This document shows positions 7,411-14,727 of a stretch of DNA of 64,000 nt, piece by piece. Numbering within the stretch: the stretch's first letter is position 1; each line of letters starts with the position of its first letter. The notes under the pieces are model-generated. The model worked only from the letters and a program-made list of their open reading frames with translations. It was not told where the DNA came from and did no database searches. Source of the DNA: a bacterium 1xD42-87 (GTDB lineage Bacteria; Bacillota; Clostridia; Lachnospirales; Lachnospiraceae); NCBI GenBank assembly GCA_003611805.1, contig RAYM01000011.1, positions 1 to 64,000 on the forward strand. Reading direction: 5' to 3'. The position numbers and the translations under genes are program-made.

Positions 7411-7436
7411 AAATACATATTAGATAAAGAAAGTGC

Positions 7437-7465
7437 TTGCACTATCAGTAATTCAGCGGTATCAT
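7437..7465 (+). promoter_or_regulatory. promoter of the integrase gene
   Basis: TTGCAC (7,437-7,442), a 17-base spacer and TATCAT (7,460-7,465). It lies between xis and int, so the integrase can be made independently of the upstream genes. Confidence 0.6.
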
Positions 7466-7467
7466 AA

Positions 7468-7487
7468 GCCCCCTTGAAAGAGGGGGC
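7468..7487 (+). terminator. GC-rich hairpin in front of int
   Basis: GCCCCCT (7,468-7,474) pairs with AGGGGGC (7,481-7,487) around six bases. It falls at the expected 5' end of the int transcript and may stop read-through from xis or stabilise the int mRNA. Confidence 0.5.
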
Positions 7488-7522
7488 AGTAAAAAATTTT
7501 GATTAAATGGAGGTTAAAGATT

Positions 7523-8737
7523 ATGAGCAAGGATAATAAAAGAAGAGACAGCAAAGGCCGTATATTGAGGACAGGTGAGCAGCAGAGACAGGATGGAAAG
7601 TTTATGTATGCTTACCGTGGCAGAGACAATAAGATGCACTATGTTTACAGTTGGAAACTGGAGCCGACTGATAAACTGCCAGCTGGTAAAAGGGAATGCA
7701 AAGCATTGAGGGAACTGGAAAAAGAGATTGAAAAATCTCTCAATGAGGAAGTAGCATACCACGGTGGGGATGTCACTGTGTTAGGACTGGCAGAAAGATA
7801 TATCTCTTTGAAAACGGGGGTGCGTCACAATACGGCAGCTGGTTACAAGACCGTCCTTAACCTGCTGAAAAGAGATATATTTGGAAGTAAACGCATTGAT
7901 GAAGTGAAAGTATCGGATGCGAAGGAATGGCTGATAAAATTACAGCAGGGTGGAAAGCATTATAGCAGTATTCATACTATCCGTGGGGTTCTTCGCCCGG
8001 CTTTCCGTATGGCAGTCGAGGACGATCTGCTAAAGAAAAATCCCTTTGACTGGGAGCTGTCTACGGTAATCGTCAATGACAGCGTAAAAAGGGAGGCTGT
8101 CACGCCGAAACAGGAAAGACTGTTCCTTGATTTTATAAAAGGAGACAAACATTATTCGCAATATTATGAAGGGGTGTATATCCTCTTCAAGACCGGCATG
8201 AGGATTTCAGAGTTTTGTGGTCTTACTCTGGATGATATAGATATGGAGAATAGAAAAATAAAAATAGACCACCAGCTTCAAAGGACAAGGGAAGGTGTAT
8301 ACTTGATTGAAGATACTAAAACGACATACGGGGAGAGGATTTTACCAATGAGCGAAGGAGTATACCAATGTTTCCAAAAGCTGATTAAAAAACGTAAGAA
8401 ATGGAAAGTTGAGCCAATGGTAGATGGAAAGGCCGGCTTTCTGGTGCTGGATAAAAACGGTATGCCCTACCTTGCGTTACACTGGGAGAAAAGGTTTGAG
8501 TATGCTTTAGGTAAGTATAACAGGATATTCAAGGAAGAATTGCCGATAATCACGCCCCACATTTGCAGGCATACATATTGTACCAACATGGCAAAGGCGG
8601 GTATCAGTCCAAAGTCACTGCAATATCTCATGGGTCATTCGGATATTGCGACAACTCTTGGATATTACACACATTATAAATTCAATGACGTAGAAAAGGA
8701 AGTGAGGGAGTTGGAAAGAAGACTCTCCGGCGAGTAA
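7523..8737 (+). CDS. int: Tn916-family tyrosine integrase, 404 aa
   Basis: A site-specific tyrosine recombinase that integrates and excises the element. It has an N-terminal arm-binding domain (about 1-70), a SAM-like core-binding domain (about 85-170) and a catalytic domain (about 190-400). Catalytic residues are visible: Arg in TGMRISEF, Lys in DTKTTYGER, HxxR in HICRHTYC, His in GHSDIATT and the nucleophile Tyr in the YYTHY segment. The start at 7,523 is chosen over TTG 7,499 because GGAGGT precedes it by eight bases. A terminator and TTTTACCT repeats, likely arm-type binding sites, follow. Xis lies just upstream, as in Tn916. Confidence 0.95.
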   Translation: MSKDNKRRDSKGRILRTGEQQRQDGKFMYAYRGRDNKMHYVYSWKLEPTDKLPAGKRECKALRELEKEIEKSLNEEVAYHGGDVTVLGLAERYISLKTGVRHNTAAGYKTVLNLLKRDIFGSKRIDEVKVSDAKEWLIKLQQGGKHYSSIHTIRGVLRPAFRMAVEDDLLKKNPFDWELSTVIVNDSVKREAVTPKQERLFLDFIKGDKHYSQYYEGVYILFKTGMRISEFCGLTLDDIDMENRKIKIDHQLQRTREGVYLIEDTKTTYGERILPMSEGVYQCFQKLIKKRKKWKVEPMVDGKAGFLVLDKNGMPYLALHWEKRFEYALGKYNRIFKEELPIITPHICRHTYCTNMAKAGISPKSLQYLMGHSDIATTLGYYTHYKFNDVEKEVRELERRLSGE

Positions 8738-8749
8738 CGGGCATGAGGG

Positions 8750-8800
8750 TTTTACCTCTGGGATAGGTAAAAAAGAGGTCATTTTACCTTTTTTTTACCT
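8750..8800. repeat. TTTTACCT repeats at the element end, with int terminator
   Basis: TTTTACCT occurs at 8,750-8,757, 8,782-8,789 and 8,793-8,800 and inverted at 8,765-8,772. The inverted copy and the second direct copy form an 8-bp stem followed by a run of T, a good intrinsic terminator for int. Short repeated sites next to int also fit integrase arm-binding sites of the attachment region; both roles can coexist. Confidence 0.6.
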
Positions 8801-8930
8801 ATTTTGGAGGACAAGATATAGGAAGATATGCTATGATATAGGACGTAGAGAGTTTTTGAGGTCAGAGAGAAAACCTTGAAAACATAAGGAAAAATGAGGA
8901 TATACCGAGATATAAGGAGATATGTAAACA

Positions 8931-9383
8931 ATGGTAAAAATATTATTTATTTGCCACGGCAATATATGCCGCAGCACCATGGCCCAGAGCCTTCTCACCC
9001 ACCTGGTCAGGGAACGCGGCAAATCCGCCGCCTTCCACATCGACTCCGCCGCCACCAGCCGCGAGGAGATCGGCAACCCGCCCCATTATGGCACGGTGAA
9101 CAAGCTGCGGCAGGAGGGAATCCCGCTTGTACCCCACAGGGCGCGCCAGATGACGAAGCAGGATTACAGGGATTTCGATTATCTGATTGGTATGGATGAC
9201 GCCAATGTCCGCAACATGGAGCGGATTGCGGGCGGTGACCCGGATCATAAGATTTACAAGCTTCTGGAATTTGCAGGGAGCGGCAGGGCGATTGCAGACC
9301 CTTGGTATACGGGGAATTTTGAAGTGACTTACGAGGATGTGCTTGAAGGTTGCGAGGCATTTCTGGAGTCACTGCCCATGTGA
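8931..9383 (+). CDS. low-molecular-weight protein tyrosine phosphatase, 150 aa
   Basis: The N-terminal P-loop CHGNICRS (C-x5-R-S) holds the catalytic Cys and Arg, and DPWYTGNFEVTYEDV near residue 124 supplies the general-acid Asp. The length is normal for the family. Such enzymes remove phosphate from tyrosine (or arginine) of proteins; in Bacillota they often act on kinases of polysaccharide synthesis or on stress regulators. It is the first gene with chromosomal base composition after the mobile element, whose integration lies close upstream and may have separated it from its original promoter. AAGGAG about 11 bases before the start is a little distant. Confidence 0.92.
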   Translation: MVKILFICHGNICRSTMAQSLLTHLVRERGKSAAFHIDSAATSREEIGNPPHYGTVNKLRQEGIPLVPHRARQMTKQDYRDFDYLIGMDDANVRNMERIAGGDPDHKIYKLLEFAGSGRAIADPWYTGNFEVTYEDVLEGCEAFLESLPM

Positions 9384-9455
9384 AAAGCTAAGAGACATCC
9401 TTGGCAGAGGCAATGCAACAGTGGATTTATGTCAAGAACGGCGGCTTTCTCTTCT

Positions 9456-9482
9456 TAAGAAAAGGGGGAAAGACGCCGATAT
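9456..9482 (+). promoter_or_regulatory. sigma-D (sigma-28)-like promoter
   Basis: TAAG (9,456-9,459), 15 bases, then GCCGATAT (9,475-9,482), against the sigma-D consensus TAAA-N15-GCCGATAA. It lies 65 bases upstream of the coiled-coil protein gene. Confidence 0.6.
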
Positions 9483-9546
9483 TACTTATATAAAAGGTTT
9501 GTTTGGCGGGAAAAGTGTGCCCATTTTCGGATAAGGAGGAACGGAT

Positions 9547-10605
9547 ATGCAGATTAAAGTGGGAAGCAACGAAAATCAGGCGATATATACAAATTTCCAG
9601 ACGCAGGAAAAGGCTGCGGCGGAGGGCAGCCAAAATGGAGAAAAACTGCAGAGAAAGACGGTTATCTTTGCGGGAGACCTTCCGCTGCACAAGGATTCCA
9701 TCACGCTCCGCAGGCAGCAGGCGCAGAAGAAGGCGAAGGAGCTTGTGCAGAACGCTTGGGATGCTGACCGCAAGACAGATCAAAGCATAGCGAAGTATGA
9801 GGCGCTTGCTGAGGAGCAGAAAAAAGAGATTCTGGTGAACCGCGATAGAATTCTGGAATGCAGGGACAGAAAAGAAAATCTGCGGGAAGGCTATGGCGTG
9901 GAGAAGGATTCTCAGGAGCAGAAGGATCTGGAGCTTCTGGAGCGTCGGTATTATCCCAATAACGGCGAATTTGCAGACGTCGATTTTACGAAAGAAGAAC
10001 GTGAGAGACTGAAGGAATTAGAGGGCGGACCGCTGACAGAATACCAGCAGAGATGCCTAGAAATCGACGGCGAGGAACAGATATTTAAGATTCGTGAAGG
10101 CAGGGCGGAATCGGCTCTTGGGGCGTATAACGGCGCGGTCAGATCCATCAAGCAGGAACGTCTGAAGTCCCACGAGATGACGGACGCGCAGAACAATGCG
10201 AAGAAGGTGATGGAAGAGGCGGGTAAGGATATTCAGGGGATGCTCTGGGAAGAAGCCAAGGATCAGGTGGACGAAACCTACGAGGAGACTCGCGAGGAGG
10301 AAGAAGAGAAGGCGGAAGAGAAGGAAGCCGAGGAGGAGAAGATTGAGCTCCGCAAGGAGCAGAAAGAGCTGATGGAGGCGAGAATCGACGAAGCCCGTGC
10401 GGAGAGCCACGAGGCGGAGGAAGCGCGCAGAGAGCAGGAAAAGGACGCAAGAGAAGAAGCCGCTCTCCTAAAGGATATGGCGGAGGCAGGAATGGATGTG
10501 TCCGGATCAGGTGACTCCGTGAAGGCGGAGATTAAGGATATCCTCAATAAGATGAAGCTGATTGAGGCGGATATCAAGGGCATTGAGGTCGATGAGGAAG
10601 TTTAG
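9547..10605 (+). CDS. coiled-coil-rich protein, 352 aa
   Basis: No signal peptide or membrane segment is seen. The sequence is strongly charged and helical. From about residue 230 to 310 it is almost purely Glu/Lys/Arg/Ala heptad sequence (EETREEEEEKAEEKEAEEEK), a long coiled coil, and it ends with another amphipathic helix (AEIKDILNKMKLIEADIKGIE). A strong RBS (AAGGAGG) precedes the start. The gene follows a sigma-D-like promoter and precedes a FliD-like gene with a second such promoter, so it may belong to a motility-linked regulon. The family is not recognised; a structural or chaperone-like role is a guess. Confidence 0.7.
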   Translation: MQIKVGSNENQAIYTNFQTQEKAAAEGSQNGEKLQRKTVIFAGDLPLHKDSITLRRQQAQKKAKELVQNAWDADRKTDQSIAKYEALAEEQKKEILVNRDRILECRDRKENLREGYGVEKDSQEQKDLELLERRYYPNNGEFADVDFTKEERERLKELEGGPLTEYQQRCLEIDGEEQIFKIREGRAESALGAYNGAVRSIKQERLKSHEMTDAQNNAKKVMEEAGKDIQGMLWEEAKDQVDETYEETREEEEEKAEEKEAEEEKIELRKEQKELMEARIDEARAESHEAEEARREQEKDAREEAALLKDMAEAGMDVSGSGDSVKAEIKDILNKMKLIEADIKGIEVDEEV

Positions 10606-10682
10606 GGAGAAGGCTGGCGACGCCCCTTGGACGGGGAGTAGTCCATTTGGGACAAATGAGAGACTGTTCGTGACAGACGGGG

Positions 10683-10709
10683 TTAACGAAATGTGTGCCG
10701 GACCGATAT
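10683..10709 (+). promoter_or_regulatory. second sigma-D-like promoter
   Basis: TTAA (10,683-10,686), 15 bases, then ACCGATAT (10,702-10,709). The CCGATAT core and spacing repeat those of the promoter at 9,456, which makes chance less likely. Confidence 0.5.
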
Positions 10710-10750
10710 AAGAGTTAGTAACAGAAAAAGACAGACAAGGGGGAACCGAC

Positions 10751-11485
10751 ATGAGAGTTACAAGAAATTACAGAGACGGCATGGTAAACTTCAGAAAGAA
10801 CAATAAAAACTCGCAGACGTCTCTTCTGCAGAGCGCGCTGAGCAGAAACAGCGCGAGCAGCCGTGCCAACAGGCTGGCGAGTCTTCTGGGAAATAATAGA
10901 AGCACCAGTACAAACATCCTGGGAAACAGAAATTTTGTTTCTTCTTCCCAGAAATCCCAGAAGTTCTACTATGATATGCAGTATCATGCGAAGCAGGTGG
11001 GCGAGTACGCGGATGCACTGAAGAGCACGAAGAAAGATTCGATTTACGACAAAGCGAGGGAGAGCGGCAATACAGACCAGATCGTATCGGATGTTAAGAG
11101 CTTTGTGAATCAGTATAACAATATGTTAGACGATCTGGAGGAATCGGGAACCAGATCTGACCAGCTTGTTCTGACCCAGTTAAACGGCATGTTCAGATCG
11201 TCGGAACGGGATCTGGCGTTGACGGGCGTTACCAGAAATGCGGACGGCAGACTTGTGGTGGATGAGAAGAAGCTGGAAGCGGCGGACGTGGACACGCTGG
11301 AAAAAGTATGGGGCGGAAACGGATTTTCCGCGAAGGCGGCGGCTAAGGCAGGAACTGTTGAGGCTACGGCGGAGAAAAACTTTGAGGCGGAGAAGAGCAG
11401 CATTTACAGCCCGTTCAATCGGTCAAATCTCTACGGCAGCAGCGGCAGCAGAAATTCGGGAAGTTATTTTAACTACAGGCGATAG
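10751..11485 (+). CDS. FliD-like (flagellar hook-cap C-terminal-like) protein, 244 aa
   Basis: Residues about 95-190 resemble the C-terminal part of flagellar cap protein FliD: SFVNQYNNMLDDLEESGTRS, later SSERDLALTGVTRNADGRL and VVDEKKLEAADVDTLEKVW, the usual YN-anchored helix followed by a 'G-x-x-x-DGxL-xxDExKL' segment. The N-terminal third is a Ser/Asn-rich flexible region, and the C-terminus ends in a Ser/Gly/Tyr tail. It is much shorter than real FliD and has no signal peptide. Together with its own sigma-D-like promoter this suggests a motility-related or derived surface-assembly protein. No flagellar operon is in the window. The RBS is AGGGGGAA. Confidence 0.6.
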   Translation: MRVTRNYRDGMVNFRKNNKNSQTSLLQSALSRNSASSRANRLASLLGNNRSTSTNILGNRNFVSSSQKSQKFYYDMQYHAKQVGEYADALKSTKKDSIYDKARESGNTDQIVSDVKSFVNQYNNMLDDLEESGTRSDQLVLTQLNGMFRSSERDLALTGVTRNADGRLVVDEKKLEAADVDTLEKVWGGNGFSAKAAAKAGTVEATAEKNFEAEKSSIYSPFNRSNLYGSSGSRNSGSYFNYRR

Positions 11486-11562
11486 CGGATTACAGGTGCA
11501 TAACGTGCGTTATCATACCGGCAGCCGAATAGCAGATGCATTCGACGGAAACGGGTATCAGA

Positions 11563-12303
11563 ATGAATCATATCAACTGGATACAGCAGAACGAAGACTA
11601 TAATGTAAAGTACCATGTGCTCAAATGGAAGTCGTCCCATTTTCACGAGCCATATTCCAGCCATGTGTCTTCCGGTGCGAAGATCAGTCAGGGCGGCGCG
11701 GCGGCTTCCGTGCCCGCCGCGCAGACGCAGGCGGAAGGGGAGGGACTCGGTTTTGTTGCGGCTGAACGGGGCGGAAATGCGAGGCTGCGGCTCGGATTCG
11801 GACTGGAGGAGTCTCTTGCGAGGAATATATCCGGCGGAGAGAACGGGCGTGACGGCGTGAGCATATCCGCGCGGGGAATGGCAGTGCAGGAGGGCATGGG
11901 GGAAACGGCACGTGCGGCGATGCAGAGCATGGCGCTGGCGGAGACTCATGCCGCCGAGAACACCGTAACAGCTGTTACCACAGGCGGACCGGAACAGGAA
12001 GAACGGGAGCAGGAACAGGCGGAAAAGGAAAAAACCACTGTCGCGCAGTCAGGCAGGGGAAGTATCCGCAACCGTCTGCAGGAGAGCGCGGCTCGTCTTC
12101 GGGAGGCTTATCAGAGGCAGAAGAAAAAAGCGGCAAAGCTGGCGCTTCTGCAGATCCGAAAGGAGAAACCGGAGCAGAAAGAAAAGAAGGGAACAAGACA
12201 GGCTGCCGACATGGAGACTATGCTCTCCATGCAGGCGGAAAATCACTATCTGCTGGATTCCTATGACGCTACGGGGAACTACAGTATGCTGGGCAAGAAG
12301 TAA
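11563..12303 (+). CDS. hypothetical protein, 246 aa
   Basis: A soluble, low-complexity protein: an N-terminal segment MNHINWIQQNEDYNVKYHVL, an Ala/Gly-rich middle, then a Glu/Gln-rich and a Lys/Arg-rich helical part (REAYQRQKKKAAKLALLQIR). The ending, AENHYLLDSYDATGNYSMLG, looks conserved. I chose ATG 11,563 over 11,536 because the conserved-looking sequence starts there, though neither has a clear ribosome binding site. It follows the FliD-like gene after 77 bases and is probably co-transcribed with it. No family is recognised. Confidence 0.55.
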   Translation: MNHINWIQQNEDYNVKYHVLKWKSSHFHEPYSSHVSSGAKISQGGAAASVPAAQTQAEGEGLGFVAAERGGNARLRLGFGLEESLARNISGGENGRDGVSISARGMAVQEGMGETARAAMQSMALAETHAAENTVTAVTTGGPEQEEREQEQAEKEKTTVAQSGRGSIRNRLQESAARLREAYQRQKKKAAKLALLQIRKEKPEQKEKKGTRQAADMETMLSMQAENHYLLDSYDATGNYSMLGKK

Positions 12304-12379
12304 GAGGTTAGGTATTTTCATACTTGGCATCGGTGTAACTGGATGCGGAAATGGGTATGGCTGTATATAGTAACAGTAG

Positions 12380-13558
12380 TTACCGCTTGACCAGTTTATT
12401 GACCAGTTTCAGCGCGGCGCGTACATAAAAAGGCTGTAAAGCCTTTTTTGCGTTCTGCAGTTCTTTTCTGATTTCTATGTGCTGGGGACAGTGCTTCTCA
12501 CAGGCGCCGCATTTGGTGCAGTTATTCATGGAAGAAGCGTCCTTTTTCAAGGACGTAATCTGGATATACTCTAGCATGGCGCTGAATTTTTTGTGCATGG
12601 CGCTCTGGTTGTAGCAGCGGAATGCGGTGGGAATGTCCACGCCGTAGGGGCAGGGCATACAGTAGCCGCAGCCGGTGCATCCCACTTTCAGATTTCGGTT
12701 GATCTCCTTGCGCACCGTATCAATCATGTTGTGGTCGGTTTGTGTGAAGCTGCTGATTCCGGCTTCATTGGCGGTGTTTATATTTTCCATAACCATCTCT
12801 TCGGAATTCATGCCGGAGAGGACGCAGGTTACCTCGGGCTGGTCCCAGAGCCAGTGGAAAGCCCACTGTGCCGGGGTGCGCTTTACGGAATGCTCCGCAA
12901 AAGCTTTTTTGGCGCCGTCGGGCAGAGCGTTGACGAGCTTGCCACCCCGTAGGGGTTCCATGATGACCACGGGAATGCCTTTGCCGGCGGCATAGTGCAG
13001 CCCTTCTCGTCCTGCCTGTGTATGTTCGTCCAGATAATTGTACTGAATCTGGCAGAAATCCCAGTCGTAAGCGTCGACCAGCGTCTTGAAAGTATTTGTA
13101 TCACCGTGGAAGGAAAAACCGATATTACGAATGGCGCCGGTTTCTTTTTTCTCTGCGATCCACTCCTCTATGCCGATGCTCTGCAGACGTGCCCACACGC
13201 CTGTGTCGAAAAGCATATGCATCAGGTAAAAGTCAATGTGATCCGTTTTCAGCCGCCGGAGCTGTTCCTGAAAGAGTTTTTCCGCAGCAGCCGTGTTTTT
13301 TAAGAGATAGTAGGGGAGCTTGTCGGCGATATAGACCTGCTCCCGACAGTGGTTCCGCTCCAAGATTGTGCCGAGCGCCTCCTCGCTGCCGGGGTAAATA
13401 TAGGCGGTGTCAAAATAGTTCACGCCGTTTTTGACGGCGAGCATAATCTCCTTTTCGGTTTTTTCCAGATTGATTCTGGTGCCCGCTCCCGTAAATCGCA
13501 TACAGCCGTAGCCGAGAATCGACACTTCGGTGCTATCCTTCATTTTTCTGTACTGCAT
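12380..13558 (-). CDS. aldo/keto reductase with C-terminal 4Fe-4S domain, 392 aa
   Basis: The first 280 residues form an aldo/keto reductase TIM barrel with the usual tetrad: Asp and Tyr in NYFDTAYIYPGSE, Lys in IADKLPYY and His in YLMHML. It would use NAD(P)H to reduce a carbonyl compound. The C-terminus adds a ferredoxin-like module with CTGCGYCMPC near 295 and CTKCGACEKHC near 350, enough for two 4Fe-4S clusters. This fusion is common in anaerobic Clostridia; its substrate is unknown. It is transcribed from a consensus promoter divergently from the alarmone synthetase gene. Confidence 0.92.
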   Translation of the reverse strand: MQYRKMKDSTEVSILGYGCMRFTGAGTRINLEKTEKEIMLAVKNGVNYFDTAYIYPGSEEALGTILERNHCREQVYIADKLPYYLLKNTAAAEKLFQEQLRRLKTDHIDFYLMHMLFDTGVWARLQSIGIEEWIAEKKETGAIRNIGFSFHGDTNTFKTLVDAYDWDFCQIQYNYLDEHTQAGREGLHYAAGKGIPVVIMEPLRGGKLVNALPDGAKKAFAEHSVKRTPAQWAFHWLWDQPEVTCVLSGMNSEEMVMENINTANEAGISSFTQTDHNMIDTVRKEINRNLKVGCTGCGYCMPCPYGVDIPTAFRCYNQSAMHKKFSAMLEYIQITSLKKDASSMNNCTKCGACEKHCPQHIEIRKELQNAKKALQPFYVRAALKLVNKLVKR

Positions 13559-13658
13559 AATGTCTCCGTTCCGAAGCGTCTGTGCGGGAGGGGGTGCAGG
13601 CGATTCCCTGCATCCGCAGCCACGGCGCTTTCTGAGTCGTTTTTAATCAGTTCCCTAT

Positions 13659-13687
13659 ATTATAAGTAGATTTGTATGGGAAGTCAA
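13659..13687 (-). promoter_or_regulatory. promoter of the aldo/keto reductase gene
   Basis: On the minus strand TTGACT (13,687-13,682), a 17-base spacer and TATAAT (13,664-13,659), about 100 bases upstream of the start. Confidence 0.75.
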
Positions 13688-13754
13688 TCATTATGCGCCC
13701 TGCTGTTATCTCAGAATTTACCAAAATTCTAATAAAAAGTTAATAATTGCTTCC

Positions 13755-13783
13755 TTGTTTTTCTTCGGTATTCGGTTTATATT
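13755..13783 (+). promoter_or_regulatory. promoter of the alarmone synthetase gene
   Basis: TTGTTT (13,755-13,760), a 17-base spacer and TATATT (13,778-13,783), 27 bases before the start codon. Confidence 0.6.
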
Positions 13784-13809
13784 AAAAAAATGAAACGGAG
13801 GACAGGCAG

Positions 13810-14598
13810 ATGAGTGGAAATCCATTTTTCCCATTGGACGAGTTGGGGTTTGACAACGAGGAGAACCAGATGATGGTTATCCCCAAGGTGGATAAGGAAA
13901 TTTATGACCAGCGCCGGAAAATGGCGGGGACGATGGTGGACTATAAGGAAATGCGTATGCGGTACAGCTGTGCGATCAAGGAGGTACGGACGAAGTTTGA
14001 TGTCTTAAATTCCGAGTTTAATGTGAGATATCAGCGCAATCCCATCACGTCCATCAATTCCCGCCTAAAGAGCAGTACAAGCATCATGGAGAAGCTGAAC
14101 CGCAAGGGGCTTTCTTTCACGGTGGAGAATGTGGAGGAAAATCTCTACGATGTGGCGGGGATCCGGGTGGTATGCTCTTATGTGGACGATATCTATGTGC
14201 TGGCGGAGGCGCTGGCACAGCAGGATGACATCACGGTGATCCGCAGAAAGGATTACATCAGGAGCCCGAAACCAAACGGTTACCGCAGCTACCATATGAT
14301 TGTGAGCGTGCCGGTGTTTTTCTCGGATCAGACGAGGGAGATGGCGGTGGAGGTACAGATCCGTACGATTGCCATGGATTTCTGGGCAAGTCTGGAGCAC
14401 CAGCTCAAGTATAAGCAGGAAGTGCCCAATCAGGCGGAGATCGTGCGGAGCCTGACTGAGTGTGCGGAGCAGATTGCGTCGATTGATGAGCAGATGTGGC
14501 AGGTGCGTCAGCAGATTGAAAGCTCGGAGGATCTGCCGACAGAGGAGGAAATCCTACTGGAAAAGCTTCGCAAGATTGATATCGCTGTAGGCGAATAG
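13810..14598 (+). CDS. relQ: small alarmone synthetase (RelQ/YjbM type), 262 aa
   Basis: A single-domain (p)ppGpp synthetase without hydrolase or TGS/ACT domains. The RelA/SpoT synthetase fold covers about 50-220: INSRLKSSTSIMEKL, DVAGIRVVCSYVDD, the substrate-loop motif IRSPKPNGYRSYH and EVQIRTIAMDFWASLEHQLKYK. It transfers pyrophosphate from ATP to GDP or GTP to make the stringent-response alarmone. Length and the helical C-terminal tail (about 220-262), which makes the tetramer in RelQ, fit that branch rather than RelP. It has its own promoter, and the RBS is ACGGAGGACAG. Confidence 0.93.
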   Translation: MSGNPFFPLDELGFDNEENQMMVIPKVDKEIYDQRRKMAGTMVDYKEMRMRYSCAIKEVRTKFDVLNSEFNVRYQRNPITSINSRLKSSTSIMEKLNRKGLSFTVENVEENLYDVAGIRVVCSYVDDIYVLAEALAQQDDITVIRRKDYIRSPKPNGYRSYHMIVSVPVFFSDQTREMAVEVQIRTIAMDFWASLEHQLKYKQEVPNQAEIVRSLTECAEQIASIDEQMWQVRQQIESSEDLPTEEEILLEKLRKIDIAVGE

Positions 14599-14647
14599 CA
14601 TAAAAGTGTAAAATACTAAAATATTTTATGGAAATTTAAAATAAATC

Positions 14648-14676
14648 TTGAATATGTAGCGGCTCTCTGTTATAGT
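14648..14676 (+). promoter_or_regulatory. promoter of the GH43 gene
   Basis: TTGAAT (14,648-14,653), a 17-base spacer and TATAGT (14,671-14,676), with GGAGGG and the start codon about 50 bases on. Confidence 0.7.
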
Positions 14677-14727
14677 TTTATTTAGGAAGAATGTCAGATT
14701 CGGCATGAACAGAAACGGAGGGTTAAC

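Larger units (their letters stand above)
1..8900. mobile_element. int-proximal end of a Tn916-like integrative element
   Basis: The stretch is much more AT-rich than the sequence after about 8,900. It ends with an excisionase gene and a Tn916-type tyrosine integrase pointing outward to the right. Between the left edge and xis lie only accessory genes: an XRE repressor, an SH3 lipoprotein, a SprT-like protease, small unknown proteins and a D12 methyltransferase. No relaxase, coupling protein or secretion gene is visible, so either the conjugation module lies left of the window or this is a mobilizable or defective element. The right boundary is inferred to lie between the int stop (8,737) and the phosphatase gene (8,931); the exact attachment site cannot be read without the other end. 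Confidence 0.75.
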
